A model generated the notes under the pieces. It worked only from the letters and a program-made list of their open reading frames with translations, did not search any database and was not told the origin of the DNA. A program made the position numbers and the translations under genes. A stretch of DNA of 43,032 bases from Nostoc favosum CHAB5714 (lineage in GTDB: Bacteria; Cyanobacteriota; Cyanobacteriia; Cyanobacteriales; Nostocaceae). Positions 25,124 to 33,641 of this stretch are shown piece by piece. The first letter of the stretch is position 1; every line of letters starts with the position of its first letter. Location of the stretch: NCBI RefSeq assembly GCF_020829495.1, contig NZ_JAIVFQ010000058.1, positions 1 through 43,032 of the forward strand, given 5' to 3'.

Positions 25124-25175
25124 ATTGGGCATTGGGCATTGGGCATTGGGCATTGGGCATTGGGCATTGGGCATT
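25124..25175. repeat. 7-bp tandem repeat (attgggc)7
   Basis: Seven perfect copies of attgggc from 25124 to 25172 plus att, directly after the symporter stop. This is a short tandem repeat of the heptamer kind common in Nostoc-type genomes. Any frame through it is an artefact. Confidence 0.9.
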
Positions 25176-25191
25176 CATTGCTTATTTCTTC

Positions 25192-25255
25192 CCCTGCCTC
25201 CCCTGCCTCCCCTGCCTCCCCTGCCTCTCCTGCTCCCCCTGCTCCCCCTGCTCCC
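25192..25255. repeat. polypyrimidine tandem repeat (ccctgcct units)
   Basis: A C/T-rich strand of cctgcctcc-type nine-base units changing into cctgctccc units. It forms a one-sided polypyrimidine tract between the heptamer repeat and the palindrome at 25268. Confidence 0.8.
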
Positions 25256-25267
25256 TCATCCCAGTAC

Positions 25268-25287
25268 AGACGCGATTAATCGCGTCT
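25268..25287. repeat. 20-bp perfect palindrome, dispersed repeat copy 2
   Basis: Identical to 525-544, again preceded by gtac. It lies just past the 3' end of the minus-strand TPR gene, the same position relative to a gene end as copy 1. Confidence 0.75.
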
Positions 25288-25297
25288 CTCCCACTCC

Positions 25298-26140
25298 CTA
25301 CTGCCCAAGTTCTTTAATATTTTTCATCACTTGTTCATATAAGTCGTTGTTACCCTGACTTTGAAAAATGCTTGCTGCTTGTTGTAAGTCCTTCAATGCT
25401 CCCTGCTTGTCTCCATTGGTGGCGCGGGCATTTCCTCGGTTATTGTAGGCAGAGGCAAAGTTAGGGTTGAGGCGAATGGCTTGATTGTAATCTTCGATCG
25501 CACCCTGTGGCTCTCCATTGGCAGCACGGGCATTTCCTCGGTTATTATAGGCGATCGCATATTTGGGGTTGAGGAGAATCGCTTGGTCAAAATCATCTAG
25601 CGCCCCTCTTCTTTCTCCCAAGGTGGCGCGGGCATTTCCCCGGTTATTGTAGGCTTCGGCATAGTTGGGATTAAGGCGAATCGCTTCACTGTAATCTTTA
25701 ACTGCTTCTCTGTTATTTCCTAGTGAGGCGCGGGCATTTCCCAGGTTATTGTAGGCTTCGGCGTCGTTAGGGTTGATGCGGAGGGCTTGATTGTAATCTG
25801 CGATCGCTTTTTCCTTGTCTCCCAAATCAAAGTAGGCTAATCCCCGGCCGTTGTAGGCAGCGCCATATTGAGAATTTTGCTCAATTGCCTTACCATAAGA
25901 AGCGATCGCAGCTTGTAAATCGCCGTTTAAATGCTGATTCTTTCCCTGAAGATAGAATTCCCCACCAATGGAAGCTGTAGCTGAACGACGGCTAGGTTGA
26001 CTGACTCCTATTTCTGTCACCAAAACATTGTCATTCCTACTACAAGAAACACTGCTAATTGCTGTCAAGGTAGTAAAAATAGCTATGGTAAATACTTGAT
26101 TTACCCTTGTTCGCTTTTGTTTAAATAAACGCCGTCTCAT
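25298..26140 (-). CDS. TPR-repeat protein with signal sequence or lipoprotein leader
   Basis: A 280-aa exported protein. A basic n-region and hydrophobic stretch (about 14-30) end in ISSVSCS, a loose lipobox, so it may be a lipoprotein. From about residue 60 there are five to six 34-residue tetratricopeptide repeats with very similar cores (AYNNRGNARA..G....A..DY.QAI.LNPN). The repeats are also very similar in DNA, indicating recent duplication. TPR proteins serve as protein-interaction scaffolds; the partner is unknown. It converges on the symporter across a repeat-filled gap. Confidence 0.85.
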   Translation of the reverse strand: MRRRLFKQKRTRVNQVFTIAIFTTLTAISSVSCSRNDNVLVTEIGVSQPSRRSATASIGGEFYLQGKNQHLNGDLQAAIASYGKAIEQNSQYGAAYNGRGLAYFDLGDKEKAIADYNQALRINPNDAEAYNNLGNARASLGNNREAVKDYSEAIRLNPNYAEAYNNRGNARATLGERRGALDDFDQAILLNPKYAIAYNNRGNARAANGEPQGAIEDYNQAIRLNPNFASAYNNRGNARATNGDKQGALKDLQQAASIFQSQGNNDLYEQVMKNIKELGQ

Positions 26141-26500
26141 AATTTAATATAAACTGCCATAATACCTGAACGCAATTAGTACCAAAATCTAGATTTTCAT
26201 TCTTTAACTCAATAGTTATTCTCACTTTTGATAGACATTTCCAGTCAATTAATTAATTCCCCTGATATTCAATAGATTTATTTAATAGTTATATTAAGGA
26301 AAAATCAGAAAATATAAAGTATAAAACTTGTCAATTTGGGCTTTTGCTATTGTCATATTTGTAATTTTTGACAATGGCTCTATGAGCAGTAACCTACTGT
26401 TGCTAGTGTTTTTTAGAATACTTTTTTTAAGAATTAAATATTAAGATTTATTCTAAATAATAACTCCAGAAATTCTGGCATTTGTAGCCAACTAAACAAT
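26141..26500. other. 360-base AT-rich gap
   Basis: No coding frame, repeat or clear hairpin is seen between the TPR gene and the exonuclease gene. It probably contains the promoter of the minus-strand TPR gene. Confidence 0.5.
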
Positions 26501-27421
26501 TTAATCATCCTCAATATCACTTTCTTGAGTTTTGTAATTTAGCCGCCAAGAGGTTGTTTTTTCAATATCGACAGAGAGTTGTTCTAGATTTTGCCCTAAA
26601 TCTTTTTGGAGTTTCTGAGTTAGTGTGATTGGAAAATCTAAATTAATACCTTCACTTTGTGCTAGCCTTGCCAATTCTGTAAAAGTAGCTTTGACTGTAG
26701 TACGCTCATAACTAGTCAGCTTATAATAGGCAGTTTCAGATATATCCTGAGCTTGCATGGCTTTTTTCATGCGTTCTTGTAAATGCTCAAATTCTGAATT
26801 CAACAACTTGTATTGTTGCTCAAGTTGCGAGTATCTGGTACTTAGTGATATTAAGTCTTCCGTTGCGGGATCGGGGCTGGCTTGGGCTTGTAAATCTAAT
26901 AAATTTGAGTGGATTTGAGCCAGATAAATACAATCTAAGTAAGCATACTCTATCTGTTCTTCAGTCAGGGGGCGTTTTCCCCAATCGCTTGTTTGTTCTT
27001 GTTTATCGATATTGTTAAACCTACAAAGTGATCTAGCTATGGTTTTGAGTTGGTAATTAGGTAATGGTAAAAGATAGTAGGGAATTTTTTTTGCCATTTC
27101 CAAAGTACAAGTAATATTTTTGGCTTTCTTGTTACCGAGAAATTTTAGATCATAACTAGCGTTGTGAAAAACTTTTTCAATAGCAGAATTTATCATAATT
27201 TCTTCAATAAATTCAGCTATAATATTAGGCTGAACTAGAACATCTAAAAGGTAGACGCGATCGCCACTCATATCTTTGGGATTATCTAATACCTGAATCA
27301 GCGATAGTCGGGGATTACGACTTTTATAGTCAGCTACTTCTGTATCTATCCACAGCGTTTTAGCGTTAGTATATTCAGCGACAATGGCACTAATTTCGCG
27401 GGCGGAAGTAAGGTACGGCAT
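26501..27421 (-). CDS. RNase D-type 3'-5' exonuclease (DEDDy)
   Basis: A 306-aa protein whose first 190 residues form a DEDDy exonuclease domain. Motif I is LWIDTEVAD (Asp26, Glu28), motif II FHNASYDLKFLG (Asp near 91) and motif III EYAYLDCIYL (Tyr and Asp near 159-163), so all acidic residues are present. DWGKRPLTEEQIEYA is characteristic of RNase D-like enzymes, which trim tRNA and other small RNA 3' ends. The C-terminal part lacks a clear HRDC domain and instead has a coiled-coil-like helix (about 192-225). The gene is monocistronic. Confidence 0.87.
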   Translation of the reverse strand: MPYLTSAREISAIVAEYTNAKTLWIDTEVADYKSRNPRLSLIQVLDNPKDMSGDRVYLLDVLVQPNIIAEFIEEIMINSAIEKVFHNASYDLKFLGNKKAKNITCTLEMAKKIPYYLLPLPNYQLKTIARSLCRFNNIDKQEQTSDWGKRPLTEEQIEYAYLDCIYLAQIHSNLLDLQAQASPDPATEDLISLSTRYSQLEQQYKLLNSEFEHLQERMKKAMQAQDISETAYYKLTSYERTTVKATFTELARLAQSEGINLDFPITLTQKLQKDLGQNLEQLSVDIEKTTSWRLNYKTQESDIEDD

Positions 27422-28046
27422 TGGCTAATATTTCCTGATATTTGGGGCATTGATAAGTAAGGCATAGTTTTCTAAAGTAACATTTTGTTGGTAATTTTGC
27501 TGCCACAGGATTGCAAAAATGCTGAAGTTTTGAGTTGCATAGGCTTAGACATCGCCAAACTGACTTAAATCTGATAACATCGAGTCACTACTGTAAGGCT
27601 GCACAGTCTACCATTGAAAGAGCTACTGGACATCTACATTAAATTCATAGAGAGCTACAGACTGTATGCAGAGGCATCCTGGTTAGCAACCGTCGGGAAA
27701 ATTGAATTGGCGCTTCTCAGAAATGGCTGCAAAATCTTAGCCTCAAGAAATCGTCTAAGTTTCAATTTCCAGTAACCTGAGCAATTGCTTGGGAACTTTT
27801 GCTACTTCACATTTAATTGCTTTTTAACATCTGCTCCTCACCACGAACAAATAATTACTAATTCGTAATTCGTAATTCGTAATTAAAAAGATACAGAACC
27901 AACACTAAATTTTCAATTTAGTGGTCAAAAAGACAGTGGAGGGTACAAACTCCCGAAAAGTGGAACTACGAATTACGAATTATCAATTACGAATTATTTG
28001 GACACACCTCAATTAATCGCTTCTAGTATTCAATTCGGAGAAGATA
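27422..28046. other. 625-base gap with inverted aattcgt repeats
   Basis: No convincing gene. Heptamer copies of aattcgt at about 27858-27884 face the inverse acgaatt series at about 27966-27997, giving an inverted arrangement with an 80-base centre. The promoter of the BON lipoprotein presumably lies near the right end; a ggag precedes its ATG. Confidence 0.55.
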
Positions 28047-28520
28047 ATGAAAAAGCTAATTCTATTGCTAGTTAGTAGCATTTTGGTAGTTGGTACTTTT
28101 GGCTGCCAAGAGGCTCCTAAAACTGGTTCGGAAACTTCTAGCACTACTAATGAAGCCGCTCAAGCACCAGCAACACCAGCTTCTCAGATAAATCAAACTG
28201 CCGATAAAACTATTGCCAAAATTCCCGGAATACAAACGACTCCTTTAGCAGTTAGCACAGATACTAAAGTTAAAAGCGATTTTGGAAAAACGGCAGCAAC
28301 AAAAGCTAAGAGCAACTTAAAAACTGAAGTTAGTGAAAAGTTGAATAAAGGCTTACCAGGCAATAAGCTACAAGTTGAAAACAAAGAGGGTGAAATTATC
28401 CTCAAAGGCACAGCAACTTCTGCTGAAGAACTCCAGAAAGCTGAAACCTTGGCTAGAGAAGTTCAAGGTGTGAAGACAGTGAAAGTGGAAGCAAAAGTTG
28501 AAGCTATGAAAAAGTCATAA
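28047..28520 (+). CDS. BON-domain lipoprotein
   Basis: A 157-aa protein with a lipoprotein signal: MKKLILLLVSSILVVGTFGC, where Cys20 would be lipidated. A low-complexity Ala/Thr/Gln linker follows (20-55), then a C-terminal BON domain (about 85-155) with VSEKLNKGLPGNKLQVENK, EGEIILKGTATSAEE and VQGVKTVKVEAKVE. BON domains are thought to bind phospholipid and help maintain the envelope, as in OsmY. It is cell-envelope located and a single gene with its own terminator. Confidence 0.87.
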   Translation: MKKLILLLVSSILVVGTFGCQEAPKTGSETSSTTNEAAQAPATPASQINQTADKTIAKIPGIQTTPLAVSTDTKVKSDFGKTAATKAKSNLKTEVSEKLNKGLPGNKLQVENKEGEIILKGTATSAEELQKAETLAREVQGVKTVKVEAKVEAMKKS

Positions 28521-28586
28521 AAGAATAACTGAAGTTTTCAGTTAACCGTGGACTAGCTAAATCAGCTTACATCATCAAAAAATTTA

Positions 28587-28621
28587 AACAGGACTTACAT
28601 CTGCGTAAGCCCTGTTTTTTT
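28587..28621 (+). terminator. terminator after the BON lipoprotein
   Basis: acaggacttac pairs with gtaagccctgt (one mismatch), followed by a run of T. The arm sequence resembles the TIR of the taggacttacgca elements, so the terminator may be derived from one. Confidence 0.7.
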
Positions 28622-28738
28622 GCTTAAATAAGGGTGAGTTAATTAGTAGTCACGCCCCAAAGAATAGTTATCATGAGTTTATTTATCTATCGGGAAGTGC
28701 TTGTTGGAGGATACCTTCTACAATCTGTAACATCGTTA

Positions 28739-29101
28739 TTAAAGTAGTGGTAAATTAATAATTTTGTTTTGATATTCATCATTAAAAGATGCTTGAGCAA
28801 TTAGACTTAATTCACTAATAGTCTGACCGATGGTTAATTTCTCATTCAAAATAAAAATACCTGGTATATTACGCCCTTGCGCGATATGTTCAGCTAAATG
28901 TCCAGGCATAGATGTACGGTTATTTGTGACTAAAATAAAGTTATATTCCTCACACCAGGATAATATTTCTGGATCTAATGTGCCTCTGGGAGGAGCGCCA
29001 GGATCACCAACCACCCACATCATTAAGTTAGGGTTGCGTTGGAGAAATTGGCGGTTATAGACTTTATCAACATTTTCATCAAGAAGATATTTGAGAGTCA
29101 T
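28739..29101 (-). CDS. DUF5615/PIN-like putative toxin
   Basis: A 120-aa protein of the Mut7-C/DUF5615 PIN-like type: KYLLDENVDK at the N-terminus and EYNFILVTNNRTSMPGHLAEH in the middle. In many relatives the second segment is TrDxD; here it is TNNR, a variant I associate with a cyanobacterial subgroup. Nuclease activity is inferred from fold only. It overlaps the upstream DUF433 gene by 23 bases, the arrangement expected of an antitoxin-toxin pair, so it is likely the toxin half. Confidence 0.75.
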   Translation of the reverse strand: MTLKYLLDENVDKVYNRQFLQRNPNLMMWVVGDPGAPPRGTLDPEILSWCEEYNFILVTNNRTSMPGHLAEHIAQGRNIPGIFILNEKLTIGQTISELSLIAQASFNDEYQNKIINLPLL

Positions 29102-29429
29102 GTATTTTTTTCATTGCTTCTCTTTCAGCTTTCAGTTTTAGCAATTTGGTTACAACTGGCGGTGGATTGCGGCGCTGTTCTTCTCGCATTCGGTGACTAT
29201 GTTCTAGCCAATTAGCTATGTAAGCACTGACTGCTTCCTTGTTATGCAGGTAATAGAGAATAGTTGCATATACTTGCTCTAAAGTTACTGATGGATAACT
29301 TTGGGAAATTTCTTCTGGAGTCCGACACCGATGGATGAAATCATAGAGTATAGTTTCAATTCCTACTCTTGTACCTTTGAGTCGAATATCATCAGGTCGC
29401 TGAAAGTCGAAGTAATCTTCTAGTTGCAT
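29079..29429 (-). CDS. DUF433-family putative antitoxin
   Basis: A 116-aa protein with the DUF433 helix-turn-helix-like core DDIRLKGTRVGIETILYDFI..CRTPEEISQSYPSVTLEQVYATILYYLHN. DUF433 proteins are regularly encoded with DUF5615 PIN-like proteins and regarded as antitoxins. The C-terminal tail is basic (HRMREEQRRNPPPVV). It precedes and overlaps the toxin-like gene. Autoregulation by the pair is expected but not seen in sequence. Confidence 0.8.
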   Translation of the reverse strand: MQLEDYFDFQRPDDIRLKGTRVGIETILYDFIHRCRTPEEISQSYPSVTLEQVYATILYYLHNKEAVSAYIANWLEHSHRMREEQRRNPPPVVTKLLKLKAEREAMKKIHDSQISS

Positions 29430-29515
29430 AATTTACTTTATTATATTTGCCTATAAAATTATCTTATACCATTTCTTTGTGAGGCTGCGCCAAACCCTTT
29501 TAACTTCTTTCTTTC

Positions 29516-29545
29516 TTTGTGTCCTTTGCGTCCTTTGCGGTTCGT
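29516..29545. repeat. ctctgcg..gcggttcg family repeat, copy
   Basis: ctttgtgtcctttgcgtcct then ttgcggttcg. A related copy is at 29828-29859 and a reversed copy at 36797-36826. Confidence 0.5.
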
Positions 29546-29678
29546 TTCTCTTTCTTGTTTCTTGTACTTAAATATGGTTTAGCGCATCTTCATACAGAAT
29601 TGGTATTACATACTTGTAAAATATTCTTGCAATAAATAGTAATAAATTGATAGCGATCGCTTTGCCAACAACAACTTG

Positions 29679-29912
29679 TTACATTAGTTGCTCGTCTTGG
29701 CAGTTAGTTATCTCAACTAAAACTGGAATGATTTGATATAGTTGCTTTTGAGCGCCTGCAATGAAATCTCGTGCTTGTGCTAACTCTATCAGTATTGTGT
29801 TTTCTCTGAACCACAATTCTCCTTCCCCTCTCTGCGTTCTTTGCGCCTCTGTGGTTCGATAATCCCTAATTTTCCCCCTACCCTCTTGCGAATTTTTAAT
29901 TAGTTGATACAC
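29679..29912 (-). CDS. doubtful 77-aa frame carrying a repeat
   Basis: From GTG 29912 the frame begins MYQLIKNSQEG and ends IIPVLVEITNCQDEQLM, with the repeat-derived RTTEAQRTQRGEGE in the middle. The flanking parts have some protein character (ELAQARDFIAGAQKQLYQII, a plausible helix), so this may be a gene remnant interrupted by the repeat at 29828-29859. No ribosome site or family is visible. Confidence 0.22.
   Translation of the reverse strand: MYQLIKNSQEGRGKIRDYRTTEAQRTQRGEGELWFRENTILIELAQARDFIAGAQKQLYQIIPVLVEITNCQDEQLM
29828..29859. repeat. ctctgcg..gtggttcg family repeat, copy
   Basis: ctctctgcgttctttgcgcc then tctgtggttcga, in the gap before smc. It is the best match to the reversed copy at 36797-36826. 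Confidence 0.55.
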
Positions 29913-29944
29913 TTGTTCTTCATTAGCCCAATGAACCAGCGCCT

Positions 29945-32900
29945 ATGGTGCATATCAAGCGCGTGGAACTTACGAACTTCAAATCCTTCGGTGGCACTAC
30001 CTCAGTCCCTTTGCTACCGGGGTGTACTGTCATATCTGGGCCAAATGGTTCAGGTAAGTCTAATATTCTAGATGCACTGCTATTTTGCCTCGGACTCTCC
30101 AGTTCTAAGGGAATGCGAGCCGATCGCCTCCCGGATTTGGTAAATAACACTCAAACGGCTAAAGGACGTGCTTCTATTGAGGCTAGCGTCACCGTAACGT
30201 TTGATTTGTCAGGAGAGGACTCACCCAAAGCCGCAAAAGCTCAGAGTGAGGAAGGCACAAAAGAAGTAGATGAAGATCAAAAAAATTCCCACTCCCCACT
30301 CCCCACTCCCCACTCCCCAAGCGAATGGAGTGTCACTAGAAGGCTGCGAGTCACTCACCAAGGAAGTTACACGTCGAATTACTATATCAATGGTGTACCT
30401 TGCACGCTGACGGAATTGCATGAACAACTAAGTAACCTGCGGGTTTATCCTGAAGGTTATAACGTGGTGCTGCAAGGGGATGTCACCAGTATTATCTCGA
30501 TGAATGCGCGGGAACGGCGGGAAATTATTGATGAATTGGCTGGGGTGGCGGCATTCGATCGCAAAATCATCCAAGCTAAATCAACTTTAGATGAGGTGAA
30601 GGAAAAGGAAGATAGCTGTCGGATTATTGAGACGGAATTAACTGCACAACGCGATCGCCTTTCCCAAGATCGTGCTAAAGCTGAGAAATATCAAAAACTC
30701 CGCACGGAATTTCTAGCTAAACAATCTTGGGAAGCTGTTTTATCATGGCGATCGCTACAAGCACAACAAGAAAAGTTAGTTAACGAAATTCAAACAGGCG
30801 ATCGCAATTTTAATGAACTCACTACCCAACTCACAAACCTAAATTCCCAAATCGTCCAAAAAACGGCTGAACTTGAACAACTCAATGCCCATGTAAAAGC
30901 ATTGGGAGAAGAGGAACTTTTGGCAGTACAATCTACCCTCGCCACCCAAGAAGCTGAACGGAAACAACTCCAGCGTCAGTTAACGGAATTAGAAACAGCT
31001 TCTCAAGAAACTGCCAAACGTCTGACTCAAACTCAGCAAGAAATTCAAAAACACCGTCATTCCTTAGAAGAAATTGCCGAAACACAGATTGTAGAGACGC
31101 GATTCATCGCCTCTTCCCAGCAACAAAGAAATGAGGCGCAGCAAGCGCTACAAACTTCCCGCGAAGCCGCCGCAGAAATCGCCTCGGCTTCGGAAGCGTG
31201 GGTGCAGCAACAAACTGCATTCAACCGTCAAATTGAAACTCTGCTGCAAACTTTGGAACCGCAACGCACAGAACAAGCACAACTCAGGGAACGCAATAAT
31301 CAGTTACAGCAGTTAATCCAAGAGCAAACCCAGTTAATTGAACGCGACGAACCGCTATTAGCCCAAAAACAAACTGAGTGTAGTCAAATTGAAACGGAAT
31401 TTAACGCCTCTAGCGAACCCATCCAAAATTTAGCCCAAAATCTCTCAGCCACAGAACAAGAACTGCAAATCCAACAGGAAACTCAAAAACGCTTACTTTC
31501 TGAACAACGAGAAAAACAACGCCAGTTGGATAAAATAGAGGCGCAAGCGCAAGCACAGCAAGAAGTCCAAGGAACCCAAGCGAGTAAAGTCATTTTACAA
31601 TCGGGAATGCCTGGACTTTGTGGCTTAGTTGTGCAGTTAGGAAAGGTGGAACCGCGCCATCAGCTAGCTTTAGAAATGGCTGCCGGTGGACGTTTGGGAC
31701 ATATTGTGGTGGAAGATGACAGCATCGCCGCCGCAGGGATTGAATTGCTCAAACAGAAACGTGCAGGGAGAGCGACTTTTTTACCACTGAATAAAATTCA
31801 CGCTCCCAAATTTACTCAAGATGCAACGCTGCGTTTTGCTAGCGGTTTCGTTAATTATGCTGTGAACTTAGTCGATTGCGATCGCCGTTACAAAGATGTA
31901 TTTAGCTATGTTTTCGGCAACACGGTAATTTTTGCCAACCTTGAGGCGGCGCGGAAAAATTTAGGATTGTATCGCATCGTCACCTTAGACGGGGAACTTC
32001 TGGAAACTAGCGGTGCAATGACTGGTGGTAGTAACAGCCAGCGTTCCGCGTTGCGGTTTGGCAATGCGGAAGCAGCAGAATCTGATGAAGCGATCGCTTT
32101 AAGAAGTCGCTTGCTGGATATTGAGCGAGTTTTAGAGCGTTGTACTGAAGCGATCGCTACTTTGTCAACCAGAACCAAAAAACTCACCCAGGAACTCACA
32201 GAAGCGCGTCAGGCGCGGCGCGAACAGCAGTTGCAATTGGAACAATTGCAAAAAGATATTAAGAATTTAACAGCGCAATTAGAAGGGACGCGATCGCAAC
32301 TCGCACAAAACAGCGAAAAATTAGCCACAGCTCAATCCCGATTAGAAATTTTGGAGCGTGAATTACCGGGACAAGAAAATCAGTTGCAACAATTGCGACA
32401 CGCTTTAGCAGAGTTGGAAGCATCCCAAACGCCCAGCGAATGGCAACAAATCCAGGCGAAAATTAAAATTCAAGAGCAACAATTGCAACAACGGGAGACA
32501 GCGTTACGCGAAGCTGAACAAAGATTAAAAAATTTAGAAAATCAGCAACAACGTTTGCAAGAAAAAATCCAAGAAGCAGAAACGCGAATCACCGAATATG
32601 AAACCCAACAAACCTCTTGTAGAGACGCGATTCATCGCGTCTCCACACAAATCACAACGATAGACAACCAAATCACCCAAACCCGTTTATTGTTGAGTCA
32701 AATGGAACAAAATTTGGGAGAAGAGAAACAAAAACGCGACGCTACAGAACAAGAAGTGCGATCGCATCTTTTGCGCCAACAACAATTGCAATGGGAAATC
32801 CAAAAACTCCAAGAAACCCAAGAGAAACGGCGCGAAGAACTAATTGCATTACAAAGCCAGTTGCGAGATGTGGGAGCAGAATTACCAAATCCCTTGCCGG

Positions 32901-33580
32901 AAGTTCCAGATAAGGTAGATTTGGAGGAATTGCAGAAAGAATTGCGATCGCTTACCAAACGCTTACAGGCAATGGAACCTGTTAATATGCTGGCGTTAGA
33001 AGAATACGAACGCACCCAAAACCGTCTCCAAGAACTGACGCAAAAATTAGAAACACTAGAAGGGGAACGCACCGAACTACTTTTGCGGATTGAAAACTTT
33101 ACAACATTGCGGCAACTTGCCTTTAGAGAAGCTTTCGATGCTGTCAATGAAAACTTTCAATCAATTTTCGCTATTCTGTCCGACGGTGACGGCTTCCTGC
33201 AACTCGAAAATCCCGAAGATCCCTTTAGCAGTGGACTGAATTTAGTCGCACATCCCAAAGGTAAACCCGTACAGCGCCTAGCTTCCATGTCTGGGGGAGA
33301 AAAATCACTTACAGCCTTGAGCTTTATCTTTGCCCTGCAACGCTACCGCCCATCGCCATTTTACGCCTTTGACGAAGTAGATATGTTCCTAGATGGGGCA
33401 AACGTAGAACGATTAGCTAGAATGATTAAACAACAGTCACAACAAGCGCAATTTATAGTTGTGAGTTTGCGTCGTCCGATGATAGAATCAGCCGAACGCA
33501 CAATTGGTGTTACTCAAGCACGAGGAGCTTATACTCAAGTTTTGGGGATTAAGTTACAATCATCCAATACATCTGCTTGA
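29945..33580 (+). CDS. smc: chromosome segregation protein SMC
   Basis: A 1211-aa SMC ATPase that forms the arms of the bacterial condensin with ScpA/ScpB. The N-terminal head has Walker A GPNGSGKSN (32-40). A long heptad-rich coiled coil (about 170-540 and 700-1030) surrounds a hinge (about 550-695, GMPGLCGLVVQLGKVEPRHQ onward). The C-terminal head has signature SMSGGEKS (about 1114-1121) and Walker B YAFDEVDMFLDG. All ATPase motifs are intact. Three stretches look like inserted intergenic repeats: a heptamer array (residues about 115-125, HSPLPTPHSP) and two copies of the gagacgcgat palindrome (about 383-390 and 892-900). The start ATG is immediately followed by the family's VHIKRVELTNFKSF. 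Confidence 0.96.
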   Translation: MVHIKRVELTNFKSFGGTTSVPLLPGCTVISGPNGSGKSNILDALLFCLGLSSSKGMRADRLPDLVNNTQTAKGRASIEASVTVTFDLSGEDSPKAAKAQSEEGTKEVDEDQKNSHSPLPTPHSPSEWSVTRRLRVTHQGSYTSNYYINGVPCTLTELHEQLSNLRVYPEGYNVVLQGDVTSIISMNARERREIIDELAGVAAFDRKIIQAKSTLDEVKEKEDSCRIIETELTAQRDRLSQDRAKAEKYQKLRTEFLAKQSWEAVLSWRSLQAQQEKLVNEIQTGDRNFNELTTQLTNLNSQIVQKTAELEQLNAHVKALGEEELLAVQSTLATQEAERKQLQRQLTELETASQETAKRLTQTQQEIQKHRHSLEEIAETQIVETRFIASSQQQRNEAQQALQTSREAAAEIASASEAWVQQQTAFNRQIETLLQTLEPQRTEQAQLRERNNQLQQLIQEQTQLIERDEPLLAQKQTECSQIETEFNASSEPIQNLAQNLSATEQELQIQQETQKRLLSEQREKQRQLDKIEAQAQAQQEVQGTQASKVILQSGMPGLCGLVVQLGKVEPRHQLALEMAAGGRLGHIVVEDDSIAAAGIELLKQKRAGRATFLPLNKIHAPKFTQDATLRFASGFVNYAVNLVDCDRRYKDVFSYVFGNTVIFANLEAARKNLGLYRIVTLDGELLETSGAMTGGSNSQRSALRFGNAEAAESDEAIALRSRLLDIERVLERCTEAIATLSTRTKKLTQELTEARQARREQQLQLEQLQKDIKNLTAQLEGTRSQLAQNSEKLATAQSRLEILERELPGQENQLQQLRHALAELEASQTPSEWQQIQAKIKIQEQQLQQRETALREAEQRLKNLENQQQRLQEKIQEAETRITEYETQQTSCRDAIHRVSTQITTIDNQITQTRLLLSQMEQNLGEEKQKRDATEQEVRSHLLRQQQLQWEIQKLQETQEKRREELIALQSQLRDVGAELPNPLPEVPDKVDLEELQKELRSLTKRLQAMEPVNMLALEEYERTQNRLQELTQKLETLEGERTELLLRIENFTTLRQLAFREAFDAVNENFQSIFAILSDGDGFLQLENPEDPFSSGLNLVAHPKGKPVQRLASMSGGEKSLTALSFIFALQRYRPSPFYAFDEVDMFLDGANVERLARMIKQQSQQAQFIVVSLRRPMIESAERTIGVTQARGAYTQVLGIKLQSSNTSA
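30288..30318. repeat. heptamer repeat (cccactc)4 inside smc
   Basis: Four copies of cccactc plus ccc, translated as HSPLPTPHSP in an acidic loop of the SMC N-terminal head. Such heptamers are otherwise intergenic. Confidence 0.85.
31094..31113. repeat. palindrome copy 3, inside smc
   Basis: gagacgcgattcatcgcctc, one arm base changed from the palindrome at 32622. It is read as ETRFIAS within the coiled coil. Confidence 0.7.
32622..32643. repeat. palindrome copy 4, inside smc
   Basis: Arms gagacgcgat and atcgcgtctc around central tc, preceded by gta as in the other copies. It is read as RDAIHRVS, a different frame from copy 3. Confidence 0.75.
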
Positions 33581-33641
33581 GTTTTTGTTAATAATAGTGT
33601 ATGGATAATAAACCGGATTGGAGATCAGGACTCGGTATAGA

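Noticed and set aside
25125..25358. ORFs through the attgggc and cctgcct repeats
   Set aside because: Translation is a low-complexity product of heptamer and nonamer DNA repeats, with no coding evidence.
31906..33147. Ser/Arg-rich minus-strand ORFs opposite smc
   Set aside because: Antisense shadow of Glu/Gln-rich coiled coil; composition is explained by the sense strand.
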